Below, piece after piece: positions 48,990-60,351 of a DNA stretch of 64,000 nucleotides. The notes beneath the pieces were generated by a model, which saw only the letters and a list, made by a program, of their open reading frames with translations, ran no database searches and was not told where the DNA came from. The stretch spans positions 1,860,001-1,924,000 of the forward strand of contig VCCP01000001.1 of NCBI GenBank assembly GCA_005765155.1, given 5' to 3'. The stretch comes from Zelopaecilomyces penicillatus (Eukaryota; Ascomycota; Sordariomycetes; Hypocreales; Pseudodiploosporaceae). A program made the position numbers and the translations under genes. Positions within the stretch are counted from its first letter, which is position 1. Each line of letters starts with the position of its first letter.

Positions 48990-51807
48990 ATGAAGGAGTT
49001 CCCAAGGAAGTTTCTCAGCTTGCGAGACAAGAATGGCGCTCACCATCGCAGCAAGTCTGTGCCCCCTGGAAACAAGGTACGATCTCACCCTTAGCGCCTC
49101 ATGCAATTACCAATTTTCCGATCTCAGAATCAAGCAGGAGTACCGGTTCCTGTTCAGCTAATCCTCTGATCCGTTCTCAAGGCTCATCGTCCACTTTCCG
49201 CAGAGGCTTTCCGCTCAATATTCAAAATCGACCAGTCAAAACAGCAGTCACAGAGTGAGCCCGAGAAGACAAAGCCAGAAGATGCAAAGGTGAGATATAT
49301 GTTACAAATCTGCAATGCGCCGTTCTATGCACTCATCAGCAAGTAATCGAACCAGATTGAACAAGTTCAAAATCGTCTCAGCCAACTTCACATTACTGGT
49401 GTCGCCGATGATCATATCAAACATATCATGACTACCAATTTTGCCAGTGGAGATGTTGAGAGAACTGCCGAATTCATTGAAATCGAACATAAAGCTGGGG
49501 CGGGAATCATTATGCCATACAATCCATCAGTTCATATGGTTGGTGCTGAAAACAGAGGTGCTGTCACATGCTACCTTGATTCCTTATTATTCGCGATGTT
49601 TTCAAAACTAGACGCCTTTGAATGTATGCTCCAAAATGAATACCCGCCAGAGGATCCGAAAGGCAGACTCGCTACGTTGCTGCGGATATGGGTAAACATG
49701 CTCCGGACTGGCAAACTTGTTCGTACTGACATGGTGAGTGAATACATAGCTTCTGGTCCTGTCTTGAGAAGAGGGCTGATGCTTGCTAGACCAAGCTGAT
49801 ACAGGATTCTCTTGCTGAATGTGGATGGTCAGATGCACAACTGTTGGAACAGCAAGATACATCTGAAGCGTTCGCCTTCCTCACTGAGACTTTACAGCTC
49901 CCCCTATTATCATTACAGGTTGATCTATTCCATCAAGGCAAAAAAGACAAGGACGATCACAAAGTTGTATATGAACGACTACTAAACTTGGCTGTGCCGC
50001 CGGACTCAGAAGGGAAGGGTGTCAAGCTAGAAGACTGCTTGGAAGAATATTTTAACGCCCAGGTTGATGTTCTGCGAGACAGTGAAGAGTCTAAAAAGTC
50101 ATTTTCAGAGGATAAAGGATCTGACATTATGCCACCTCTCCTTCATCGGACCACTCTCCGACTTGTAAGGGGTGAGGAGAATGTAACGGCGAATACTATA
50201 ACAGCATCACCAGTTGATATATTACCATTCCCAATAGTATTGACAGATGCATTGGAGAAGGCCAGCTTACCATCTCCAAGCCAAGATTCCATTCCAGAAT
50301 ATGGTTCTTCTGAGGATGCAACTACTCAACTTCAGAACAACAATAAGGAGGGAGGAAGTGATGTTCCAAATTCCTCGCAGAGGCGACCAGGCACTAGGCA
50401 CAGGTCGACCAGTGTCATTCAGCGAGTAATGCTCGACGATCAAGGCAGGCCAACCAGCGCCAACGATAATGCTATGCGGCAAAGGACACGACGCAAGGGG
50501 TCGACGGTGATCAAGGCGGTTACAATCCCAGCTTGGCAGTTCTTTAGACTCATTCGTAAGTGGAATGCCCTGTATCTATTTAATTTATCTAACATGACTT
50601 TGTAGCCTGGCATGCAATATCTAGCAATGGCCCCCGGAATGATGTTGAAGTTGCCATGAACTTTGACCAGCGCCCTGTTGTGGGAATTTGTCTGAAGCGT
50701 TACGCAATGACAGAGTCTGGGCAACCTAAGCGCCACAATACTTTCATCGACATCCCTGTGAGCTTACGACTTCCTCACTTTATGCTTGCTGATGGGCCAA
50801 GTATACAAGAGGATCTCAACGGATTGAGTACTGAGTATAAGCTTGTTCTCCAGTCTATTGTCTGTCACCGTGGGGATTCTTTGCAAAGCGGACACTACAT
50901 CGCGTTCTCGAGGGTAGAGCCAAAACTTCTGACAAACAACAGACGACATGACTTTGATCCTCCACCGGATTATGAAGAGGCACAATGGGTTAAATTCGAT
51001 GACCTAGAAATCGAAAATCGGGTTACATATATTGATGATATTCGGAAAGCCATGACCGAGGAGATGCCGTATTTGTTGTTTTACCAGATAGTGCCTATGG
51101 TTGACATAATATGTTCTTCGCCGACATGCACAGATAAGGAGCCGCCATCCTACAATGACTCCAAAGCCAGCATGGAAACACCGCGCAAAGTATCCTACGA
51201 AACCCCTGCTGCGGACTTGGGAGGACTATTTCAGCCCCAGACACCTAGTATTCGTCTGTCTTTTGATGTGGAGCGTCCATCTCGGAAATTCTTTGAGGGA
51301 CTAGGATTCGGCACTTACGCAGGGTCGACTCCAGCCTCGCGCCGCCAGAGCATGGCTTTGACCGACTCGGCGACAGGAACGCCAACCATAACCCCAGCCA
51401 TCACTCCTGATCCGCAGTCTCCTGTGATGGCTCCATTGGATGACTCTTCATCTTCAAGACTATCTCGAGCAGCCACGCGCTTCGCGCTAGGAAAACAAAG
51501 CCGGTCACAAAGTCAGACGGGCGAAGGAAGAATAAACACCACGATGAGCCGCCTCGGTTTGATCAAAACTAGTAAAGAGCCAAGTTCAGACCCTCATACC
51601 CTCAACCAGGCGAATACAAATACAGCAGGCAAAAAAAGCTTTGAAGAGTCCAACCAAGTAGTCTTGGATTCGCCCATTGACGAAGAGAAGTTATCATCTC
51701 AGTCACAGAGTAATATCAAACAGGGACATAAAAGGGGAAAATCCAAAGAGAAGTCTGGGAAGCGAAAATCAAGCGAACAGCCGGAACGCGAGTGTATAGT
51801 TATGTGA
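48990..51807 (+). CDS. Ubiquitin-specific protease (USP/UCH family) with C-terminal CaaX box
   Basis: Predicted cysteine deubiquitinase. Exons are 48990-49076, 49182-49289, 49356-49733, 49790-50555 and 50606-51807, product 846 residues. The Cys box reads GAVTCYLDSLLFAMF with the nucleophile near residue 137; CYLDSLLF resembles the CYLD-type box more than the usual GNTCYMNS. The His box CHRGDSLQSGHYIAF (His near 543) and the following WVKFDDLEIENRVT complete the C19 fold. About 85 residues of low complexity sit between them (TRHRSTSVIQRVM, RQRTRRKG), followed by FDQRPVVGICLKRYA, the usual USP strand. The tail from about residue 600 is Ser/Thr/Lys-rich and ends in ECIVM, a C-a-a-X prenylation signal favouring farnesylation. 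The first acceptor (49181) is the least certain border. Confidence 0.88.
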
Positions 51808-52766
51808 GGTGGCTGGTTCCATCACGAAATGATTACGTTGGAGTCAGGGAGCATTACCAAAGTAGAGAAGACAACCACATTAGATCTAGTCGCATTTTTC
51901 TTTTTCACGGGGGATATTAAGGAAAAGGTAAAAAACTACAACTTGGACGAGCTACTGGTTGGAGCCTTTTTTTGAGATCACGGGAACTGGGATTTCAAGT
52001 GGCTTTGAAGGTGAGGTGACTTAAATGATACCACAGGCGTTGTTCAAGAGGCAATCATATATAACATTCACCAACATAGATCCTCGTCTCATTGATTTGA
52101 TATCAACAAGCACACAGGAGGGGGATGTGTATATAAGTTGAAAACATCGTATTGTTCGTTAGATCATTAATCGTGTGGTGAATGGCCGGGGTAGCCAAAA
52201 CGATATTTACTACTTCGACGGTCATTCTGCGGACTCTTCAGATAGACATACAACGCTTTTCATTTTCTTCTAACTTTCTCTTATACACTTAACATGACAG
52301 ACGTTTTGAGTAGCCTTTCGTAGATGCACAAATCATTGAACCACCTCCAGCATATGGCCATCCCACTCTGCAAATGGTCATCCAATTGCCAACATGCTAC
52401 CCCTTGGAGGTTTGATAAACCTCGGAAATAATGTACACGGATGTAGCAGCACCAATTCAAGTCCGGTGACAGGAGCTGAACTGAGTCACTACTATATAGC
52501 AAGCTCACCAGAGCTTCGGTGGCTTGAAAGAAGATCCACGAGTCTATGGAAGATTTCGTATGCAGACATAAGCCGGAAAAGGGAAACGAAAAAAGCCGTC
52601 ATCGAGAAAATGGTGGCGGGGCAACTATTAACACAGCGTGGTGGAAGGATGGATAATTGTGCTTTCGCTAGCCGGCCGTCGCGCTACATTAAATTACTGG
52701 TCTCGGCGACTGAGAGTGGAGAATGAGGGTGGCGCTAGGATGATCTCATAGTTCAAGCTGTCAAGC
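51808..52766. other. Convergent intergenic region, deubiquitinase/TOM40
   Basis: 959 bp of mixed sequence with T-rich and A-rich stretches near 51895-51980 that suit a 3' region. A 110-codon frame at 52394-52726 has no recognisable domain and is not called. Confidence 0.5.
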
Positions 52767-53949
52767 TTAGAACGGGATGTTGGGGGGAGACTGTGATCCC
52801 AAAGCCTCCTGTTGATCCTGCAGTTCCTCAGGAGCCGCTTCGATGGAGACTCCCAGGCCAATCTTGGCTTGTTGCTGCGGGGAACTGTTAGCAACGTAAC
52901 ATTTCTATCAGAGTAATTATCAACATACCGTGAAGTGGTCGAGGTCAGCAGCAAAGGTCATCATGACAGGAGGCGCAACACGTTTCTCCAACACACAGCT
53001 CAGCTTGCCCTTGGAGTCGACCTGGGCTCGGAAGGTTGACATGCGGAAATCATACTTGGCACCAATGGTTGTGACACCCTCCTTTTGCAGGCCACCGCCC
53101 ATCATACCACCAGCAGCAGGGACAAGACCAAGGCTCAAATCAACGCCAGCCTGCACCTTTTCTGAAAGTCTCCTCCAGTACGAGGTGTTTAAAGTTCCCA
53201 TGGCAGTCTGGAGCTGAGCAGTGGCGACCCAATCGGCGGATTTGTAGCGAGCGCAGTATGAAACAGCACACTCGGGACCTTGGGTGAGAGCAGGACGTTG
53301 CCAAAGGGTTTCGAGACCAAGGGCGAGCTTGGGAGTGATGGACTGCAGATAGCTTCCGATATATATACCAGTAGCGCCACCTTCAAGGAAAGATGGGTTG
53401 AGCATCTTCAGGGATGCGCTGAAGTCATCGCCTGTGTACTCGTGTTCGAACTGGGCCATGTCTTGACCGCCTGGTGAGATTGAGAGCTGGGACTTGGAGA
53501 CAAGCTTGTCTGTCCACCTCCAGTTGAATCTTCCGGAAAGAGAGCCCTCGTTATCAACATTACCCTGGCAGAAGACCTAGTGCCACAACATTAGCATTTG
53601 GCTGGTCAAGGCTGGACGCCAGGCCCCAAAAGCCGCATACCTTGCTTGTACCATACATGGCAGCGAATGTGTAGGGGTTGATGCGCTCGCCCATTGCAAA
53701 CTGGTGTGACACCTGGAAGAGGGGCGCCATGCTGAAGATTTTGGTTAAGTCGGCGCGAATGCCAGTGAACATGTAATTATTGAGGAAGACATCGCGCTGG
53801 ACCTCTCTAGATAGACCTTCTATTGTGCCAGGATTGGACAATCCGAGCTTCGCCCTGCGCTCAGAGAAGTAATTGACGGCATCTCCTATTGTGGCAGAGA
53901 TTGGGTTGGACAATATAACGGAACGCAATGAGTCCACGGGGGAGGCCAT
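52767..53949 (-). CDS. tom40: TOM40, mitochondrial outer-membrane import channel
   Basis: Beta-barrel pore through which nearly all nuclear-encoded mitochondrial precursors pass (family knowledge). Exons are 53641-53949, 52929-53576 and 52767-52874, introns 64 and 54 nt, product 354 residues, close to the known length of Neurospora TOM40. The N-terminal segment [18 protein letters not shown] with [10 protein letters not shown] is the conserved entrance to the barrel. Barrel strands follow: [58 protein letters not shown] and [18 protein letters not shown]. The last exon gives [18 protein letters not shown], the C-terminal strand, then a short acidic end. The start is the ATG in [12 protein letters not shown]. 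The gene is divergent from the PFK-2 gene; TOM7 of the same complex lies at 4.2-4.6 kb. Confidence 0.97.
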
Positions 53950-55300
53950 GATGACAGAGTAGCGTCCAGGCTCCAGAAGCCTGAGAAGAGAAAAGATTAA
54001 GGGAAAGAAAGAAGAGATGCACGTGTGGGATGTCGGATAATCCACAGAGGTAAACGTGCAAGGCTATGACGGGGCCTCAATCGCAGTTGACTCCGGAGTC
54101 GTGGCGCCGGATATACGATGGCGAGCTCGAATGGCTGGTATAGGGATTGAGTTGGAGAATAATTTTCATCCGCCTGAATACGTAGCTGCATGAGCCAAGG
54201 GTGACGCCCACACTCCTCCTGGTGTGGTGATGGAGAAGGGATGTTCCGGGCCGATGGGTTCACGTGCACGTGGTTGACCTAAATTGTCCAACCAAATAAT
54301 AGTCCCACCAGACCAAGCATCCAGTGAGTGAACACAAGGGTGTTTCATGCCCAAACAGGTGAGGTACTGGTAGGCTGGGGTTACTCAGTACCTCCTTTTA
54401 CCTAAACTTATTGTATCTGGTACTGCTCGAAATCTCACCCATGTTGTAAGTACCAAATACTCACACAAGCATCTTGCCGCGATAAGCCGATAAGTACCCC
54501 GGCATTCAAAAGCTGGTGGTGAAACCATCAGTTTGTCTATAAACTAGGTAGGTACCAGATACCTAAGCTTTTCTGCCCCCACACTCTGACCGACAAGGAT
54601 TCGACCTCATCATTGGTTCCCATGTCCGATTCCCATTTTCCACTACCCTATAGATCAGTCGTCACACAAATTGCCATCTTCAGCTTGTTCATCACCTCCT
54701 CTTCTTATCGTTATTTATATTATCTGCCTAGTCAAAAAAGAAATTGGCATCTGCATACCTTACTTCTCTGACTGCTTACTGTGGTTTTTGTGGTCATTAT
54801 TTCTTGTCTTGACATCTGTTCCCGCTCTAACCGCTCGCCTTTCCTTCCGTCATTATCCGATCCCACTCCCACGTCGTGGCGGGGTGAAACCAAAAAGTAT
54901 CACCTCACTCGTTATCATCCCTTGGATCTCTTTGCCACACAATTTGGGCTGCCCGAACAAACCCCTGCCCATAGCTCCTGCCAGTAGAGTCTGGATACCA
55001 ATCATCAACACTGCTTTGGCCTTGAAAGCTCCCTTTCGGCCTGTTGCAAATCCGATCCTTTGCAGTCTCCCAGAGCGCCCAGAGCGCCGCCACCATAGCG
55101 TTCCATTCTCAGAAATAGGCTTGCAACCTTCAGTGCTAGGCACACGCCCGTTTTATTCACATCCCTGATAAGATGGACACTCTTTTGTAAGCAGAACTCA
55201 TCAACGCCCACCAGATATATACTAGCGATGACTCTTCTGAATCTTCGTTTGCCTGTTGGCTAAAATACGAGCTCTGAATAATTAAGGAACAACGAGATAT
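53950..55300. promoter_or_regulatory. Divergent intergenic region, TOM40/PFK-2
   Basis: 1.35 kb between two divergent genes. From about 54570 the plus strand is C/T-rich up to the PFK-2 start and looks like a long leader of several hundred bases. TAGGTAGGTACC-type words occur at about 54545. A 165-codon open stretch at 54671 lacks an ATG near its start and is not called. Confidence 0.5.
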
Positions 55301-57156
55301 ATGCTCACAATGGCTCTTAGAACCGCCGAGATTGCCGCAAATGCGCCTCGGTATCGGCGTAGGAGCTCAACGTTTATTGATGGAATCCATGATGTACCAG
55401 AGGATCAAAACATGGCGCCTGCCCAGCTGTACAGCACAATGTCTGGTCGACTCTTTCATTCGGGCCGCATAGCGATAGCTATGGTAGGCCCCCCTGCTCG
55501 AGGAAAAACGTGAGTTGTTGGAGTTTCCGCGAACCTGGTCTATTCAATGTTCTGATCAAACCCCAGGCATATTTGCGTTTCCATGGCACGATATCTTCAA
55601 TGGCTCGGTGTCAAGACCAGAATTTTTCACCTCGGAGACTATCGCAGGGCAACTATAGGCTCCGAAAGTGCAGTCCCGGAAGATTACTTTTTCCCCAATG
55701 CCTCACCCGCTTCTGTCATATTGCGCCAAAAGATCCTGAAGAAGTGTCGTGAAGACATCTATGCCTGGCTAAACCATGAAAATGGCCAAGTCGCCATATA
55801 TGATGCGGTAAACCCAACCGCAAGCGGCAGACGGTCATTGGCCAAGGAATTTGCAAAGCATGATGTCAAGGTAAATATTCAACTTGATAGATTTCGTCTT
55901 TGTCAGTGTCATGCTAACACCACCAAAAGACGCTGTTTATCGAATCGTATGTAGATGACGAGCGAATTCTGCGTGAAAATGCCATGAATGTCAAGATATC
56001 CTCTCCTGACGTAAGTAAATGCATCCTTGGATGGCAGAGACTGGTCCACTGACACGTTTGGGCAGTTTGCCGGCATGGACCCTGAAGAGGCGGCCAAGCT
56101 GTATCTAAAACGCATTGAAGTGAGGATCCCTGTTTTTGAGACAATGGATGAAGGAGAATTGAACTACATCAAAATGATCAATGCCGGAGAAAAGTTCTTT
56201 TACAACAACGTCAGCTTCAACTACCTCTCGCATCGCATAGTCTTCTACCTCACCAATCTACATATTAAAGCACGAACCACTTTCTTTGTTCGCGCGGGAA
56301 CAACGTCTGAGGAGGATTCGTACAGGGCCGATGCACCTCTATCTGAGGAAGGCAAGGCCTATTCTAAGATTATGTCTGAAACGCTCATTGCGCACCGGGA
56401 GCAGGAGAGAGCAGAGCTAATTGCCAAAGGCGGCTCTGACGCCGCCCTGAGACCGCTCTCTGTTTGGACGTCAACACGACTTCGCACAATCCAAACATCC
56501 GATTACCTGAATGAAAAAGGATACAAAGTTCGACAACGGTCTCAGATGAGCCAGATAAACCCTGGTGTCTGCGAGAAAATGTCAGAGCATGTGATCCGCA
56601 GAGTTTACGCTGAAGAGGTTGAGAAGCATGATCTTGACCCTTATCATCACCGCTATCCTCGCGCCGAGGTAGAGTACCACGCTTTGTTACCCATGATGAT
56701 GAATATTTTACTGACAGTTTCATCTAGTCATACCATGATCTTGCCGTCCGACTTGAGCCGATCATTTTGGAGCTGGAGCGAGAGCAGAGTGACCTTCTCA
56801 TCATTGCACACGAGTCTGTTCTCCGTGTTCTTTATGCTTATCTGATGCATTGCTCAACGATGGATATCCCCAACCTGAAGTTTCCTCGCGACCAGATCAT
56901 CGAGATCGTCCCTGCCGCTTATCAAAATGAAGCCAAACGCATCCATATTCCCGGGTTAGAACCGAACATGGTGCCCGAGACCCCAGACGATATCAGGGTT
57001 CCAGGTAGCAGACCTGATAGTCGACCCGGTAGTGGCCAGATGAGCCCTATGCCTGGTGGAATTGGCAGCCCTGCTGAGCCTTTGGAACGTCCCACGGAGA
57101 AGGTCATCAATACGGCAAAGGATATGGTCGCCGATAAGTTGCACGACGAGGACTAG
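55301..57156 (+). CDS. 6-phosphofructo-2-kinase with a degenerate fructose-2,6-bisphosphatase domain
   Basis: Makes fructose 2,6-bisphosphate, the activator of glycolytic phosphofructokinase (family knowledge). Exons are 55301-55509, 55567-55870, 55930-56010, 56066-56668 and 56728-57156, product 541 residues. The kinase half shows a Walker A loop GPPARGKT (63-70) whose last codon is split by intron 1, then YLQWLGVKTRIFHLGDYRR, VAIYDAVNPTASGRR and LFIESYVDDERIL. The phosphatase half starts FFVRAGTTSEEDSYRADAPLSEEG. Active enzymes have RHG here; the phospho-accepting His is Ala at about residue 275, so hydrolysis is probably lost. The glutamate region (GVCEKMS) and second His (LIIAHESVLRVLYAY) remain. 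The tail is Pro/Ser/Gly-rich. A second ATG at 55310 (codon 4) has a better context (A at -3, G at +4) and may be the real start. Confidence 0.91.
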
Positions 57157-60100
57157 AATAGCTTAGCAAGATGTAGATGAACTATTCTCTATTAGAATGA
57201 AACTAAAAGCCAGGCTATTTCATTGTGCGCATGTGATTTACGTCTATACAGAACCCTTTAGTGATTAATAAGTAAGTTCGATTCATGTCAGCGGGAAACA
57301 AGAATCAAGAATTCTTCTCGGAGCAAAGCTTTATGAGTACATTATGTAGTTAGACACTACGCCATGCCTGCAAAACCATCGTCGTTCATGATCAAATACC
57401 ATCTGCGTTTTAAAAATGGCACCTTCGCATGAGTGACTTTGGATAACATTGGTAAGGTCTCATATGCCTCTCATCTCAAAGCCTTACTAGACCTCTTATG
57501 GTCTCTTGCACGGTTATCACTTGGCTTTACAACCAGGGTCACTTGCTTCGTTTCACGGATTATGAAGAGTTCTAGAGGCATCACCCAAATTCTGCGCTGA
57601 TAACAATCAAGAAGTTCCTGGTGATTGAACAAAAAGTTTCAATCTTGCTAGTGATTGATAAGCTTTGCATTTGATCAGGAGAAAGTCTTCTATCACCTTG
57701 ATAACCCTTTGAAGGGTGTACATGCAGTCAGACACACTCGTCATGGGCCTTGCGTTTCATGGCTGAAGACGCGCCTTGTTGTCGATTGTTGCCTCAAATA
57801 CCTACCCCCTTTTCAAGATCTACACTGACAAGTGCTGCCGACTCTGGACTTGTAGGTGTACAATGGCATGTGCTATGCGGGAGATTTTCTCCCTCATACT
57901 ACTACCTTGCGGGTATGCGGAAGCGAACGTCTCACCTACTCGTAACACCCAACCCAACCCGCCCCCCCCTGCTCAATAAGTCTCGTAGGGTGTCGGGGTT
58001 TTCTCTGTGTAGGATAGCTCATGCGTACTGCGTGCCTCCCGCCGCCACAACCCTGGGCGTAATACTAAAACATGGGATGCATGGTTGCCCCTGGAACGGC
58101 TGGAGGAAGACTGCGGAAAAAGCTCAGGCTAGGGTTCACGAGGTTTGGGAGATGTATGAGACTGTCTATAAAGCGACTCTGCTAATTGAAGAGCTGAATA
58201 GCAATTGACTACAATGTGTAGATGTCTTTATTCTTGTACGAATTTGCCACAAAATCCTCTCGGGCATGCTTCGAGTTCTTTGTGAAGAGTTCTGGGAGGC
58301 GCTTTGTGTGCCATCACCGATGCGAGGTGAAAGATGCGAAACCAGCCAAGCTGATGTCCGGGTTGGTGCATTTCCAGCCGTCGTCCCCTGCTCAACCATG
58401 CCCCTGTCAAAATGACAGATCAAATCGGAATCCTACGACGAGGGTTTGCTTTCGTGAAGCATGACAACGTATTATACAAAATATGATAATGGGCTGTAGA
58501 CCCCTGGCTTATAATAAAATGAAAAAGAGGGACATGCATGACTACTTCGCACAGCCACAGCCTTTCATGTTGCTGCAACTTATAGCTTGCGTAACAGATA
58601 TATTTCTGAGAAGGTGTATCATCTTGAGGCATGCGAGAAAATGATATACGAACACGCCATGGCTTTGGGGCAACACACAGAAAGTCTTCATAATATTTTA
58701 AGTTTTTCTTTTGCAGCATAGTCAGTGACATCGGGAGATATGATCTGACTCCTCAAGCTCGCATACTACTGTGTGTTTAGCTTCATTTGTCGATACGACT
58801 GCCAGTATATTATTGGAAAAGTCTCAGCAAATAGAGATACATACACTACTGGACTAAATGTGATTCTTCATAACAGTTGGTTTTATCTTCGTAGACACAG
58901 ACGATTCAATATCCTTCAGCAAGTGTAACTACATAGTGTGTTTGCCCGATGAAACGATACGAGCAATGTATATACTGCATAATGTGTGCCACTTAGGAAC
59001 AACATATAGCCTGGCTTTCATATGTGTGACATGTTCCTGATGCAGCTCACAAGTATGAGCTTCGGCCTGGTAATATTAAATCGGCATACTGTGATTTATA
59101 AAACAACAGATGAAGCCTCTAAAAACTATTCTGGGAGACCATGTCCTGGACCTGGTTAACCATAGAATTACTGTGTGCCGATTAGACTATTTTCTCAAAC
59201 CACGAGTCTTCACAGCTTGACTAAAATACTACAACCAATATTCTCGATATTCGGTAAAGATCTCAGATGAAAGACATTAAATCTTCTCCAACACAACCAA
59301 TGCATGTTCAATATATACCCTGAAAGAAGTCAACATGCGATATAATGATGGTAAGGATACCTCAAACCAAAACTCGGCTGATTCAGCGGAGTAGGGAAAC
59401 CGTATGCACTGTAACACTCTCCTTTGAGATGTGAATCTTAAAAGAGCACACCTTACGAATATTTCTACTACGACCACGATAGAAATACGAAGAGCAAATC
59501 AGCCACGGGACGCAGGGGTCGAGGATACCAATATTAGACGCAGGAATATACAGTTATGTAGATGATTTTTCCTGATGGGGGGGAAACTCCATACTGGTTC
59601 TAGACAAGCACGCGAGGGCATCCCGCAAGCCACTAGGGGTTGTGAAGACTCCATCATGGCCCCTCCCCTACTATTGGTAAAGTTGGGGGGGATGACGATG
59701 TCTACTTCGAGATCTGGTAGTATTCAATAGCTCATGCAGCTGCACCAGGCCGTCTGACCTCTCCCAAAGTAGAAAGGGGGTGGCACTTTGGTGGGATCGA
59801 TGCCGAGTGTTGTCCAATGAGGTTGCTCATATTACAGAGATATGTTCAACCAAACAAGGCGATTGAATGATCATACCTAATTGCTGCTAAGTTTGTGCGG
59901 GTATCAAATGTGCGCTACGAATCAGGATGGGACAGTGTTTGTTGTGCTACTCCTGTATCATACGAACCCGTCCGTAGGTGCAGAGGTCAAGCGCACTGAG
60001 AGACGATTTTAAACCAACTGACATCATGTGGCTATCGACGAGCCAAGTTGCCTCCCTCATGGACCACATGAATACCATGCCGTACAGAAAACAGTGATTC

Positions 60101-60329
60101 ACGAGTGATGAGACGTAAATCATTTGGTCTAATACCGAATGAAAGGTGCATCATGTTCGTGAGGTTTTACAGGCAACTCCGAATAGTGGTGACCGACGAC
60201 CGACAACCGAATCATGATGTGGGGTTTCAGATGCTGCTGGCCTGTCGTTCCGCTCAAACTACGCAATATCTGTAGTCAGTAGCTGCACTATATCCCGAAT
60301 GGCCTACCTAGTTATTAATTTAGTCTCCG

Positions 60330-60351
60330 CCCCGGATGACCCTCTCCGGGG
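60330..60351. repeat. Short GC-rich hairpin with CGG-N10-CCG layout
   Basis: CCCCGGA at 60330-60336 pairs perfectly with TCCGGGG at 60345-60351 across an 8-nt loop. The same bases form CGG and CCG half-sites 10 nt apart, the layout used by some fungal Zn2Cys6 regulators such as Put3 (established knowledge). With no nearby gene, a functional binding site is only a possibility. Confidence 0.5.

Noticed and set aside
57750..58208. 152-codon plus-strand frame after the PFK-2 gene
   Set aside because: No domain, a poor start context and low-complexity stretches; only the last 40 residues look helical.
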